From positions 186,001 to 250,000 of the forward strand of contig JAWKLR010000001.1 of assembly GCA_041392625.1 (NCBI GenBank): a DNA stretch of 64,000 nt. Reading direction: 5' to 3'. A program made the translations under genes and the position numbers. The first letter of the stretch is position 1, and each line of letters starts with the position of its first letter. The DNA comes from M3007 sp041392625. Its GTDB lineage: Bacteria; Bacteroidota; Bacteroidia; Chitinophagales; Saprospiraceae. This document shows positions 1-10,482 of this stretch, piece after piece. Under the pieces are notes generated by a model that did not search any database, was not told the origin of the DNA, and was given only the letters and a program-made list of their open reading frames with translations.

Positions 1-19
1 TTTAATTTCTTTATCTGTC

Positions 20-33
20 TAGACATCCTCTTA
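20..33. repeat. possible right end of a third 161-bp palindromic element
   Basis: The 14 bases TAGACATCCTCTTA are identical to the right end, plus two flanking bases, of the element at 24811-24971. The rest of such a copy would lie before the window, so this cannot be confirmed; the visible bases 1-19 do not clearly match. Confidence 0.3.
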
Positions 34-85
34 TTGCAATCTTTGATACCGGGCGGGTTTCCATCAAGACATTGGCCCAAAAGCA

Positions 86-124
86 AACACCCCGAATTTT
101 GACATGATCAAAATCCGGGGTGTT
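86..124 (-). terminator. intrinsic terminator of the SprB/cohesin-like adhesin gene
   Basis: AACACCCCG and CGGGGTGTT form a 9-bp stem that continues inward with ATTTTGA/TCAAAAT around a short loop. It lies 23 bases beyond the stop codon at 147 on the minus strand. On the plus strand the stem is followed by TTTTATTTT. Confidence 0.75.
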
Positions 125-146
125 TTATTTTCAAGAATCTGTTCTT

Positions 147-3100
147 TTAGCGGACGATGGTTACATCTCCACGATAGAGCAGTTCGCGTCCGTCAAGGAA
201 CTTAACCTCAATGATGTAGATATACACTCCCGGGTCTACAAAACTTCCACGGTAACGTCCATCCCATCCTTCAGAAAGAATATCGTTGTTTGGATAGAAG
301 TTGGTACGTTCATACATCAGTTCTCCCCATCGGTCATATACCTGCATGTAGTTTACAAGTTCAACTCCTTTGCCAACAAACACGTTGAAATGGTCGTTCA
401 GACCGCTGGTATTGCCGGCTTTAAAGACGTTTGGCACATACACATTGCGGTTTGGATCAACACGAACAAATACACTGCCTTCTCCCATACAACCATTAGC
501 ATCCCAAACCTGTAGCAGGAAGGTTTCTGAATCGTAAATAGTTGCAGTAGGGTAGAGTGTGTCCGGGTTAGAAAGGAACTCGGCTGGAGTCCATACGAGC
601 GAGTCCACTGCACCACCAATTACGCTTGGGTCAAGTACCAAATCATCACCCAGTTCGATTTCCACAACATCTGAAGTGAAGATCACCTCAATTTGCTCAG
701 GCTCAAACACAAAGATGGTATCGGTAAACTCACAATTGTCGCGGTCAAAATAGGTAACATAGTGTTCCCCTCCACTCATGGTGATGGGGAAGCCAGGGTC
801 AAGTGTAACCCCAAAGTCGAGGCTGTATTGGAATGGTCCACCTGCACCACCGAAGATGGTGTCGATGTTAAGGGTCGTTTGGTCTCCATTACAGTTGAGC
901 TCTTCCCAAGGCAAAACAGAACCAACAATTGGTGGAGGTGTTGGCATAATAACCTGTGTTTCACCGGTACAGCCATTTGCATCGGTAACTGTTACAAAGT
1001 AGAGGCCTCCAGTCAAGTCTGTAACGATCGGTGTATTTCCAATGATGTTGGTGCCGTCAGACCACTGGTAGGAGTACAGCGGTGTTCCGCCATCTACCAA
1101 GGCTCCAAGTTCGCCATCTTCATCTCCGAAACAGGCGATTTCCATAAGCGCTGCCGGATCACTGGTTACGGTAATCGGGTCCGGCTCACCCACATCGATG
1201 TTTTCTACTCCGGTACAACCCTGGCTGTCTGTAATAGTTACCTGGTAATTGGTTGGAGTGAGGTTCATGATGGTTTGGGTGGTCTCGTTGGTTTCCCACA
1301 GATAGGTATAGCCAGGAGTACCTCCGGTACCTTCTACGAATGCTTGTCCATCTGCACCACCAAAACAGGTTACGTCCACAGCAGTGATAGAACTAGCTGT
1401 TACCGGATCGGGTGCTCCGATAAATACTGAGTCGATGCGGAAACAAGAATTTACATCAGTAATGGTAATCGAGGTATATCCAGGACACAGGTCAACCCGA
1501 CTGGAGTCGGTAGATCCGTCCTCCCAGGCATAGTTGAAGATACCACCAGGGCCCATACCGCCATAGAATGCAGAGATGATCGCTGCTCCATCGCAGGAGT
1601 CGGAACACGTTGCAATTGGGTTGAGGATCTGGATATTACTTACGATAGGTGCCGGGTTCAACAATTCAAAGCTTCCTACCAGAGTACAACCAGCCAGGTC
1701 GGTAACCGTAACCGTATACGTGCCGGCTGCAACAGGCGCTAATATCGAGGTGTTCACACCTGGAAGTGCATCCCACTCGTATACCTGAATTGGTTGATTT
1801 CCTCCCATTACACCTACTGCGATAGAACCGTCGGGGTAGTTGAAACAAGAAGGAAGCGTAAAGGTCGTATCAGAGAAGAACATGGTATCCTGTGTAGCCA
1901 GGGTCACAGTATCTGTATTCATACAGTTGTTGGCATCGGTAACTACTACTACATAGGTATCACCATCCAGCATACAAATTTGGTCGGTATTTCCTACTGG
2001 AGTTCCGCTCAGGGTTGTCCACTGGAAACTTGTGGCTGTCGGAGCATTTACTGTGAGGCAACCATCGCTACCACAGGTAACTGAAGTAGAATCAAAGTTC
2101 ACAATGGTTGGAGGTAGTGGCAGTGCGAGGTCAAAGCAAAGCGAATCCAGACAGTTGTTTGCATCCGTTACAAACACACAATAAGAGCCTTCTGCGAGCC
2201 CGGTGCGTGCTGGTCCGGGTACGTTATCGCCCCAAACATAGTTAAACGGCATACCGTTTCCGCCACTTGCCTGTACAGTAATGGCACCATCATTGATTCC
2301 GGTACAGGTTGGGTTGTTCAACAAAACTGCATCGATCTGCATGCCGGGTGGTTCATTGATGGTGAATGAAGCCGTATCCGAACAGCCGTTTGCATCCAAA
2401 GCAAATACAGCGTAGTTGCCTGGGCACAGGTCGGTAAGAACTGAACCAGTCGCGGTGCTGGTCAAGGAATCCGTACAAGGTCCGTTCCAGAAGAATGAGA
2501 AGGATGGGTTGGGTTGTACCGGGAAAATATCCATTTCAATGGAAATAGACCCATCGCTGGAACCGTTACAGGAAACGTTGAACAGAGCAACTGTGTCCAG
2601 ATTGATCTGCACATTGTTGGTGATTTCAACCTGATCGGTAAACGTACAACCATTCATATCTGTAATGGTCACATTATAGAAACCTGCAGCCAGGGCAACC
2701 AAATCGCTTGGGTTGGTGTTGAAACTACCAACCGGAGTAGGTGCCTGAACTCCATCCGGAGAGAACGTCCAGTCAAAGTCATACAAGTTGCCGGGAATGG
2801 GTTTCCACCTTCCGCATTGTAGGAGATGGTACCGTCATTTACACTGAACAAGATGCTGAGTTACCGTGATGACGGCATTGTCAACTGCTTGTGGCTGGCC
2901 GAGGGTGCCGGAAGCCGTAGCAGAACAACCGGTTGATACCTGAGTAACAGTCACAGAGTAGTTTCCGGCGCACACGCTATCTTGCATTTGTGCACCCGGG
3001 TCAGGCGCATTGGCCGACCAGGTAAAGGTAAAGTCCGGACCAGCAGGAGGCGGTACAATGTTGCTGCCAACAAAGACCGTCGCTGAGATTGCTCCCGAAC

Positions 3101-4772
3101 ATTCGCTGTTACATAAGGGCAGTTGGGACAAGTCCAGGGAAGCGCCCAAAATCGGGATATTTATTTCAACGGTATCAACTACAACAATACCTACACCGTT
3201 GTTATCGGTAACCCGGATTTCATAAATACCGGTAGGTAATTGTTCGGTGATATATGTATCTCCGGGGTTGAGGATGATGTCGTTATTGTTGGCACCTGCC
3301 GGCAGTTCCTGCCAGATAACTTCATATGGAGCATTACCTCCAGTTGCAGTTACTGCAATTGCAGCAGTACCAAGGCAGTTGGTATCAACCACTGCTAGAT
3401 CAATCGTCAAAGGCAGATCCAATACACACAACTGACCGGTGTCAACTGTCAGTGCAAGCAGTTCTCCAATGGAGTTTTCCATTTGGATGGCTGTTGGTGA
3501 GTTGAGGATATACAGTGGAGAACAATCTCCGAGCATACCAACTACATCAAAACAAACTTCAAAGAGGGTATCGCCATTAGGAACGGTGGACCCAATATTG
3601 AGTTGGTTGAAGTACACAACACCCAGGTTGCCCTGAAGGGTCTGTGTTTGGTTGTATGTTATTTCATCATTTGGATCTGTCAGGTTTGCATTTTCATTCT
3701 GAACGCCGTTAAAGCTTAGAATAGTTGGATCCCAGTTCACTGAAAACGAGCCACCTACAATGTCGGTAAAGTTTTCAGCAGTGATTGGAATGCAAATCTG
3801 TGATCCCGGAGGAGAAATCAATTCAGGAAGTTGCAGAACGATGTTGTCGGATGCGTCACAAATTCCCATCGTGATTTGGAATGTGTGTGGACAGCTTTTT
3901 CCGTCAACAACCGTTACATCATAAGTGCCTGGCTGAGGAACAGAGAAGATAATATCCGCACTGTGAAACATCTGAGATTTAGCCGTGTGGATAACTGCTT
4001 TTACAGTAGGATCAGTGCTCAGGGAGATATCAATGGTGTACCGTTCTGAACCATCAAATTCCGGCAAACCACCGCGAATACGGAATTTACCAAGACAGTC
4101 GTTGCCAAAGTTGGTAGAAATACCGCTTTCTGTGATTGCATTCAGATAAACTACTGAAAATGCTTCTGCGGTATTGACGTTCACACAGGGCCCCGGAGGG
4201 AAACCTGGTTGTGCCGATTCATACCCCTGATTTGCGAAGTTGTCAATGGTAATTGGGGCAAACATGATTTGGATTGGCTGGCCTCCGTTAAATGCAGTTT
4301 GGAGGGTTCCGTTGTTGAAGAACCAAATGTCACCACCAGGCTGACCGGTTGCCAACCAAATGCCATTCATGGCTCCTGGCAAAATACAAGGGTCTGTAAG
4401 AACAGTAGCGAGGTTGTCGCCCATCACAGTTGGCGGACAGGTGTAAAAACCCCAACCAATACCGGGTTGGGTTGCGGGATCCGGGTCGCCAGACAGGTCA
4501 AAGTCGCCGTTGTGATCAATAAAAATTGAGTCGCCGGCGCAGAGAAAGATGGTATCGAGATTCGTGTCGTTACTGTTCCCGATAAACTGTCCAAGTACGA
4601 ATGTACCGGCATCGCCGCACATCATTTCAGGAGCGTTAGGGGAAAAGAACGGAGTAACGGGCTTCGAAACCGTAATGTTTTGAGGAACCTGGGCGTGGAG
4701 CAGCGTCGTCATGCCTAACAGGCAAACGAACAGGGGGATTAGAATTTTGTGCATGCGCAAGAATTTTAACAA
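147..4772 (-). CDS. giant secreted SprB-like adhesin with cohesin-like domain and T9SS type B sorting domain (two compensating frameshifts)
   Basis: Very likely a secreted or cell-surface adhesion protein of about 1,540 residues. It starts with a signal peptide ending near LLHAQ (residue 28). A large N-terminal region is followed by a cohesin-like beta domain (about residues 311-450, with the element SFSVNWDPTILSF), then many SprB-type repeats of about 80-90 residues with the signature YxVTVTDxxGC. The last roughly 90 residues are the gliding-motility-associated C-terminal domain (VPNVFKAG, YDRWGELMYE, GWDGRY, GVYIYII), the T9SS type B signal. The frame breaks at about 2837-2842 (one extra A, creating a TGA at 2835-2837) and returns at about 2797 (one G missing in CCCGGG). 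The 17 or so codons between are a perfect SprB repeat in the shifted frame. Both halves use the same frame, so the indels compensate. Adhesive function is inferred from domains. Confidence 0.85.
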
Positions 4773-4949
4773 TGGTTAATGGATGGTATCCATAGTTTAA
4801 ATGATACAATGCCCTTAGGGACATGCTGTCTTGCCGGCTGGGATTTAACATTTGCGATGATATACGCGGAAACGGGATTATGGGTCAAAAACAGGAGACC
4901 CGGCGCAAGCATTCACAAATATCCAGCCAACTGTGCTTTTTGGCGGGTG

Positions 4950-4957
4950 CAAAATTA
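4950..4957 (-). promoter_or_regulatory. -7 box TAATTTTG upstream of the adhesin gene
   Basis: On the minus strand the bases read TAATTTTG, an exact match to the Bacteroidota TAnnTTTG box. It would give a 5' leader of about 170 bases for the gene starting at 4772. No clear -33 TTTG was found at the usual distance. Confidence 0.4.
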
Positions 4958-5061
4958 CTCAAACGACAGCCATTTGACATACGTTTTATTAATAAATGTT
5001 TGGTATGCAAAAAACCATCTGTTTTTTGTACGGCACCCTGATTAGGATATTTCGCGGGATC

Positions 5062-5086
5062 GGGGGCAAAACGTACCTTGGCCCCC
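5062..5086 (+). terminator. orphan hairpin with T-run on the plus strand
   Basis: GGGGGC and GCCCCC form a 6-bp GC stem around a 13-base loop, followed by TTTTATTG. It resembles an intrinsic terminator for a plus-strand transcript, but no plus-strand gene ends here. The hutI gene ends on the other strand about 160 bases away. Confidence 0.4.
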
Positions 5087-5246
5087 TTTTATTGTCATGG
5101 ATTAATTATGTGAAAATTAATATATCTGCTTAAAAATTGGCTTCATCAAGCACCTTTACACAAGCTGCATTTTTTGCTTATATCAGTTTCTCGCTCACAG
5201 GGCATCCTGAACGGTGCGTGCACATATTTACATGCAAAAAAGCGGG

Positions 5247-6500
5247 CTAGTCCTGTAATTGATTTGGGTAAACCACTCCATTGAGAATAACCGTATCAAC
5301 CAAGCTGCTTCCAAATGCATAAGGCAGATAGGCGTAAGACGGCATTGGTGCTGAAATCCAGACATTGGCTCTTTTGCCTACCGTGATGCTGCCTACTTCT
5401 TTTTCCAGCTCAAGTGCGGCCGCACCGTTAATGGTGGTGGCATTAATGGCTTCTTCCGGCAGCATTTTCATATTGATACATGCCAGTGAAATGAGGAAGG
5501 GAACATTGCCGGATGGAGTTGACCCGGGGTTGTAGTCGGTTGCCAGCACAACGGGTAAATCGGCTTCAATCAATGCCCGCGCAGGGGCATACGGGATGCC
5601 GAGAAAGAAGGAACAGGATGGAAGCAGGGTAGGGAGGGTATTCCCTGTTTGTAAGCAGGCAATTTCTTCTGGTCCGCAATGTTCCAGGTGATCAACCGAA
5701 ACGGCTCCGTTTGCAACACCAACCTGAACACCACCGGAATAGTGCAGCTGGTTCGCATGGATTTTTGCCTTCAGTCCATACTGTGCTCCGGCTTTCAAAA
5801 TCCGATCGGTTTCTTCCTGTGAGTAAAAGCCTTTTTCACAAAACACATCAATGTAATCTGCCAAACCTTCCCGGGCAATCACCGGCAGCATTTCTTCTAT
5901 GATCTGTTGAATGTATACCTCACGGTTTTCCTTGAATTCGAGCGGCATTGCATGTGCTCCAAGAAAACTGGCTTTTATTGGAATGGGACTGACTTCTTTT
6001 AGCCGTTTGATCACCCGGAGGGATTTGAGCTCGCTGTCGATAGACAGGCCGTAGCCACTTTTTATCTCCACCGCTCCGGTGCCCATAGCGATGATTTCAT
6101 CCAGGCGTTTTCGGGCACTGGCAAACAAGTCATCTTCGCTGGTAGCGCGTAGTTTTTTTGCAGAGTTTAAAATGCCTCCACCGTGAGCAGCAATTTCCTC
6201 ATAACTCATGCCTTTGATCCGGTTTACAAACTCCTCTTCCCGACTGGCCGCAAAGACCAGGTGCGTATGGGAATCACACCAGCCCGGGAAAACCATCCTT
6301 CCGGTTGCATCCAGGGTTTTATCTGCCTTGTCCGGACAATCTGACATAGGGCCAAAACGTTCAATTTTTCCATCAACCATGAGCAGATAGGCATCCGCAA
6401 GAACCGGTAACTGGGCCATGTCTTTTCCCCGAACAACGGCAGGAGCCTGGTCCCGAACCTGGACCAGTAGTTTAATATTTCGGATCAATAGACTTGGCAT
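5247..6500 (-). CDS. hutI: imidazolonepropionase (histidine degradation)
   Basis: Hydrolyses 4-imidazolone-5-propanoate to N-formimidoyl-L-glutamate, the third step of histidine breakdown, in the cytoplasm. The protein has 417 residues, the usual family length. It carries the amidohydrolase metal site SHTH in GWCDSHTHLVF, the central AVSVDHLEHC, IHANQLHYSGG, and the C-terminal metal aspartate in ATDYNPGSTP. The reading frame is open for about 80 codons upstream, but the ATG at 6500 (MPSLLIRNIKLL) matches where HutI proteins begin; the upstream part is low-complexity and not conserved in the family. No other hut genes are in the window, so the gene is apart from the rest of its pathway here. 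It is divergent from the lipoprotein gene at 6629. Confidence 0.95.
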   Translation of the reverse strand: MPSLLIRNIKLLVQVRDQAPAVVRGKDMAQLPVLADAYLLMVDGKIERFGPMSDCPDKADKTLDATGRMVFPGWCDSHTHLVFAASREEEFVNRIKGMSYEEIAAHGGGILNSAKKLRATSEDDLFASARKRLDEIIAMGTGAVEIKSGYGLSIDSELKSLRVIKRLKEVSPIPIKASFLGAHAMPLEFKENREVYIQQIIEEMLPVIAREGLADYIDVFCEKGFYSQEETDRILKAGAQYGLKAKIHANQLHYSGGVQVGVANGAVSVDHLEHCGPEEIACLQTGNTLPTLLPSCSFFLGIPYAPARALIEADLPVVLATDYNPGSTPSGNVPFLISLACINMKMLPEEAINATTINGAAALELEKEVGSITVGKRANVWISAPMPSYAYLPYAFGSSLVDTVILNGVVYPNQLQD

Positions 6501-6538
6501 AGAAAAAAGACTTGTTTTAATTGGAGCGCCAAAGTACG

Positions 6539-6546
6539 TAATTTTG
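6539..6546 (+). promoter_or_regulatory. -7 box TAATTTTG for the small lipoprotein gene
   Basis: Exact TAnnTTTG match in the divergent hutI/lipoprotein gap. It would give a leader of about 75 bases. A -33 element is not obvious. Confidence 0.4.
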
Positions 6547-6628
6547 CCTTTCGAAACCCCGTTTTTACTGTCTCGAAGAACGTTAAATTTTGAATAAATA
6601 AGCGTAAGTGATTGAAAAATAGAATTAT

Positions 6629-7132
6629 ATGAAGAAAATAAAAACATATTTGATTCCAGGGCTGGTTTTACTCCTGTTGGGTTGTGAATCCAAGCATATT
6701 TGTAAATACAAGCCATCTCCTGTTTTTGAGGAAGGCCTTCCACATATTGAACAGTATAAATACGAACAGTCGGGAGTGCAGTCGTTGGAGACGATGTGGC
6801 TGGACCGCGGAATGTTGCTGGAACTCTATCAGGAAGTGTGTGACAATACCCGGCAGGAGTATCGGTTTACCGTGCCCGGTCCGACGGATGAGTTCAAGGC
6901 CTGGCCGGATTCCCTCTGGTTCAAGGAAGCAACCCGGCAATTGGCTTTTTTGAGTACACTTTCTCCAAAACAAGCTGCGCTTCGTTCCTGGGCAGATGTA
7001 ATAGAGCAGGCGCGCCCTCAAATGAAAATTGGTGAACCGCTCGAGATTGAGGCTGGAATTTTTATCAAAGTAGACAAGGTGCTGGGAAGCGATCAAACAA
7101 CACTTTTGCTAGAGTTTTCCCAAACGGAATGA
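6629..7132 (+). CDS. small lipoprotein of unknown function
   Basis: A 167-residue protein I do not recognise. It opens with MKKIKTYLIPGLVLLLLGCES, a lipoprotein signal with lipobox LLGC, so Cys19 should be lipidated and the protein anchored to the inner or outer membrane facing the periplasm. The mature part is hydrophilic, rich in Glu, Gln and Trp, with a predicted mostly helical middle (DSLWFKEATRQLAFLSTLS) and a more beta-like end. No catalytic motif is visible. It is a single gene between its own promoter box and a strong bidirectional terminator, divergent from hutI and convergent with the metalloprotease gene. Confidence 0.75.
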   Translation: MKKIKTYLIPGLVLLLLGCESKHICKYKPSPVFEEGLPHIEQYKYEQSGVQSLETMWLDRGMLLELYQEVCDNTRQEYRFTVPGPTDEFKAWPDSLWFKEATRQLAFLSTLSPKQAALRSWADVIEQARPQMKIGEPLEIEAGIFIKVDKVLGSDQTTLLLEFSQTE

Positions 7133-7146
7133 TAGCCCCAAATAAT

Positions 7147-7194
7147 AAAACAGCAGGCCCGGCTTTGAATCATCAAAGCCGGGCCTGCTGTTTT
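7147..7194. terminator. bidirectional intrinsic terminator
   Basis: A perfect 22-bp stem (AAAACAGCAGGCCCGGCTTTGA and its complement) with a 4-base loop, A-run on one side and T-run on the other. It sits between the convergent lipoprotein and metalloprotease genes and can serve both. Confidence 0.95.
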
Positions 7195-7208
7195 AGAAAT
7201 CGTATATT

Positions 7209-8696
7209 TTACTCAACTACCACAAAGCGTTTTACAATCGCTCCTTTTTCGTTTTGAAGAGACAAAATATAGAAGCCTGCAGCAAATTCGCTGTTGTTGA
7301 TTTCTATTTGATGCTGACCAGAACTCAATTGCAGCTCTTCAGAGTGGTACAAGCGACCACGCACATCGTGGATGGTAAGCTGCGCCCGCAACTTTTCATC
7401 GGAAATAATTTGCAATTGCGCTGGTACGCCGGTAGCTATGGGGTTGGGGCTGAGGTTTACCAACAGTGAACGCTCAAGAGCATTGGTGGAGGTTAGGTTT
7501 CTCGATTCAAAAATGCCGGTTTGCACCTGGTTGGGATCCATACAAACATCCCAGTCACTGAATGGTCGAACGCGCCAGTACAATAGCCGGTTGTTTGGCA
7601 AGCCCTCCGTAATATTCAGGGTTGTTTGATTTTCAACTACGGTGTTGTAAATATAAAACGGGAACCCAGGTGCAATGGCGATTTGAACGGCATAGTATTG
7701 TGCATTAGGAACCGCTTCCCATTGCAGAGTGACATCGTTGAATTGCACTTCAGCCGTGTCAATTGGGGCAATCAGGCTAGCTACGGCCTGAGCTGGGATA
7801 TCTGGCTCAGGAGTATCTGTCTGCAAGTACCAGCTGTGTTCTGTTTGCAAGTTGCTTCGCATGGCTGCAATCTGTTCCGGTGTAAACCGGGAAGAACATA
7901 CATCCTGTGCATACCCCATAATCAGGGATGCATCTGAGCGGAAGCTCACTCCGTCAGGGTCTTTTTGAATGGCAACACTTTCCTGGTCGCCGTTACATGG
8001 CCATCTGTCACTGAGGTAATCCGGACGCGTGTCACAAAAACGGTCGGCAGCATCGTAACAGTTTGATGTGTCCGTGCGTTCAACCAGGATTCCGTTGTTT
8101 ACGGTTTGGGGGGCTGGCTGGCTGAAATCCCAATCGTTTCCTTCCCAGCCAAAGAAAGGGTGGGGGAGTGAAAGGTGGTGCCCGGCTTCATGCGCCCAGG
8201 TGGTATTTCCTGCTCCGGAACACCCTTTGCCCATGACAATTGCATCCTGCCAGGAGTAGCCACAATTTCCGGCCGGATCTGCCACGATATAGGCGTTTAC
8301 ACGGGCAGGAAGTTTGGTCGATTGAATCATTTCAGAACCTCCATCCCAGTTGTGTTCGTACCAGTACGAATTGGCGTGATACATGAAGGGCTGATCCGGA
8401 TGCAAATAGTACCGGATTTTAGCATCCTCATACTGTTCGTTCAGATCACAAATGATTCTGAATGCATGCTCTTTCGGATAATATCCATAACCGGCATCTG
8501 TGCCAACAAAATGGATGGTCATGGGTACATACAACCAGACGGTGTCAGACCCACGCTCAAGTGCAAGCTCACTTTTATTGTCGTGATACCATGTAAGCCA
8601 GCTGGAGTACCCGGTAGTACCACAATAGTTTTGGGCGTTTCCGGTTAAAGGCAACAGAAATATAAAAAGAAGTAAAAATCGAAATCTATAGATCAT
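7209..8696 (-). CDS. secreted M43-type zinc metalloprotease with T9SS sorting domain
   Basis: A 495-residue secreted protease. Signal peptide at residues 1-22 (ends GNAQ). The catalytic domain has HEAGHHLSLPH at 169-179, a metzincin-like HExxHxxxxxH zinc site in which the usual glycine (position 8 of the motif) is serine, and a Met-turn LIMGYAQD near residue 260 followed by FTPEQIAAMR, as in the pappalysin/cytophagalysin (M43) family. Cysteines are frequent, suggesting disulfides. A fibronectin-III-like domain spans about 305-398. The last 80 residues (LSPNPIATG, VRGRLYHSEE, GFYILSL) are a T9SS type A sorting domain that is normally cleaved on secretion. It resembles the next gene (8895-10426) throughout, so the two are tandem paralogues. 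The substrate cannot be told from sequence. Confidence 0.88.
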   Translation of the reverse strand: MIYRFRFLLLFIFLLPLTGNAQNYCGTTGYSSWLTWYHDNKSELALERGSDTVWLYVPMTIHFVGTDAGYGYYPKEHAFRIICDLNEQYEDAKIRYYLHPDQPFMYHANSYWYEHNWDGGSEMIQSTKLPARVNAYIVADPAGNCGYSWQDAIVMGKGCSGAGNTTWAHEAGHHLSLPHPFFGWEGNDWDFSQPAPQTVNNGILVERTDTSNCYDAADRFCDTRPDYLSDRWPCNGDQESVAIQKDPDGVSFRSDASLIMGYAQDVCSSRFTPEQIAAMRSNLQTEHSWYLQTDTPEPDIPAQAVASLIAPIDTAEVQFNDVTLQWEAVPNAQYYAVQIAIAPGFPFYIYNTVVENQTTLNITEGLPNNRLLYWRVRPFSDWDVCMDPNQVQTGIFESRNLTSTNALERSLLVNLSPNPIATGVPAQLQIISDEKLRAQLTIHDVRGRLYHSEELQLSSGQHQIEINNSEFAAGFYILSLQNEKGAIVKRFVVVE

Positions 8697-8731
8697 TTTG
8701 AAATAAAGTTAAACAGGCTCTTACGGAATAG

Positions 8732-8739
8732 CAAAAGTA
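8732..8739 (-). promoter_or_regulatory. -7 box TACTTTTG for the 7209-8696 protease
   Basis: On the minus strand the bases read TACTTTTG, an exact TAnnTTTG match about 36 bases before the ATG at 8696. Confidence 0.45.
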
Positions 8740-8812
8740 AGTGGCTTGTTCTGATTTTTACCCATTAAAAACAGGATTTGTGGCAATACCGGACAAATAG
8801 GAATTGAAAAGC

Positions 8813-8847
8813 GTGTTGGGAGCCTGCCAAAAGCTAAACGCCAACAC
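8813..8847 (-). terminator. terminator of the second metalloprotease gene
   Basis: GTGTTGG and CCAACAC pair around a 21-base loop about 50 bases past the stop at 8895; on the minus strand it is followed by GCTTTTC, a modest T-run. Confidence 0.55.
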
Positions 8848-8894
8848 CTTTTTGTTCTGCTGATCAGATAATACTTATCCTGACGAATCAGTCC

Positions 8895-10426
8895 TTAATT
8901 CAAAACAAGCGATATGGTCTTGCTTTTCTGCGTGCGCAGCACCAGTCGGTAAACCCCGGGCTCCTGAAGTGCATCTGGCAGATTGAGGCGTTCGGTTTGT
9001 TGTACAAAGTTGGAAGTGCCTGTCCATACTTGTCTTCCGGTAAGATCGTAACAAGCCATTTGTACTTCCTGGTTAATCCAGGCTTCCGGAAGTTCCAGTG
9101 TGAGTGGAATACCCCGGCGAATCAGGCTTGGATAATACCGGAAGCCGGATGCATCTGCAGATGAAACATGGGATGCCAAATCAGTTTTGAAACTTTCCTT
9201 TTCCCCAAAGTCTGTGCAGGTATAGGTGTTATTGAAAGGGCGCACCCGCCAATAGTAGGTTTTGTTGGGTGAAAAATTTCCGCCTACATAAAATGTATCG
9301 GAGGCAACAACATCCAATTCAATGATTGAAAAGGTTGAAAAGCGAGAAGCTTGCAGCAGGTAGTGTGTTGCATCCTGGACAGAGTTCCAGTGAAAACTTA
9401 CATTTGACGAAGGGGCAGATGCCCCAGCAATTGGACTAGCCAGATTGGCAACTCCATCAACCGGGTTTCCACCAGGCGTATCCGACAACCAATCCTGTTT
9501 TACCGCAAGTATATTGGCACGCAGTGCTTGAATTTGCTCATCAGAAAACGATTGGAGCACACGTCATCTGCATATGACATAAAGAAGGTTCCATCTGAAT
9601 AGAATTCATTGCCGTCCGGATCTTTTTGTTTTACAAAACTCATGTTGTTCACATCGCAATCCCAGCGGTAAGCCAGGTAATCTGGGGGCGTGTCGCAGAA
9701 TTTATCTGCCGCCTGGTAGCAATTGCTAAAGTCGTTGTATTCGGTAAGGGCTGTATCCAGCGGTGCGGGTACAATGGTATCCGGCTCCGCGTGAAAATGG
9801 GTGTAATCATACAGCAGTGTATCGGGGGTTGGAACACTGAAGTTGTAAAAAACACCTTCCCAGCCAAGGAAGGTATGTTGCAGTGTAAAGGCATGTCCAA
9901 TTTCATGTGCCCAGGTATGATCGGCGGGGCCGGAACACCCATTACCCATTGCAATACTTGCATAGGGTACATTGTAGCCGCAATTGCCTGCCGGGTTGCT
10001 ACAGAAATAGATGTTTAATGCATCTTCCACGTCGTTTTCATACATCATATCAATCCCGGTGAGAATGTCATCGTGGTCAAAATAAGATGTGTTGTTGATC
10101 AGGTTCCAATCGTATTTAAAAAAGAACTGTACCCCGGAAGGGGCATAATCGTTGTTTAGGGTACAAAAAGCATCCAATAGCCGACTCGGTGTGAATCGGC
10201 CGGAGCCATTGTCTCTGGCTACCAGGTGGACCTGCATACCAACATACAGGGTGTCATCGGTGCGTGAAAAAGTGCGTGTGTTGGGATTTGCAAGGTATTC
10301 AGCGAGCCATGGGTCGGTGTAGGGCGCCGTGCCGCAGGGCTCCAGCGAGTACTTGTTGGGTTCTTGTGCAAAGAGGGCAAAGGCTGTTGAAAGAAACAGG
10401 CTGAATATGAGTAGCGTTCTTTTCAT
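8895..10426 (-). CDS. secreted M43-type zinc metalloprotease, paralogue of the 7209-8696 gene (one frameshift)
   Basis: About 510 residues once one frameshift is repaired. Signal peptide after MKRTLLIFSLFLSTAF, ending FAQ. It shares PAGNCGY, a GxGCSG stretch and the zinc site (HEIGHAFTLQH here, again without the metzincin glycine) with its neighbour. The Met-turn reads FFMSYADDVCSNRF; directly after this phrase one T is missing from a T-run at about 9551 and the frame shifts. In the other frame the expected SDEQIQALRANIL continues without loss, followed by an FN3-like domain and a T9SS type A sorting domain (about 120 and 75 residues). The clean continuation favours a base-calling error, though a recent mutation is possible. 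The ATG at 10426 begins a better signal peptide than the one at 10438. Lies 56 bases downstream of the DinB-fold gene on the same strand. Confidence 0.82.
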
Positions 10427-10482
10427 AAAAGAGTACATTTTATTGCGGTAAGTAGATAAGTTTGTTTTTTAAATAGGGATTG

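Larger units (their letters stand above)
4773..5246. other. 474-bp intergenic region between the adhesin and hutI
   Basis: No convincing gene. It holds a likely minus-strand -7 box for the adhesin (4950-4957) and a GC-rich hairpin with a T-run on the plus strand (5062-5086) that has no recognised plus-strand gene before it. An 88-codon plus-strand reading frame at 4779-5045 shows no signal peptide, domain or ordinary composition and is not called. Confidence 0.6.

Noticed and set aside
4779..5045. 88-codon plus-strand frame upstream of the adhesin
   Set aside because: No promoter box, signal peptide, domain or normal composition; the region also holds the likely adhesin promoter on the other strand.
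8895..9560. Separate small gene encoding only an FN3 and T9SS domain
   Set aside because: Its first codons continue the metalloprotease sequence exactly after a one-base deletion, so it is the C-terminal half of that gene.
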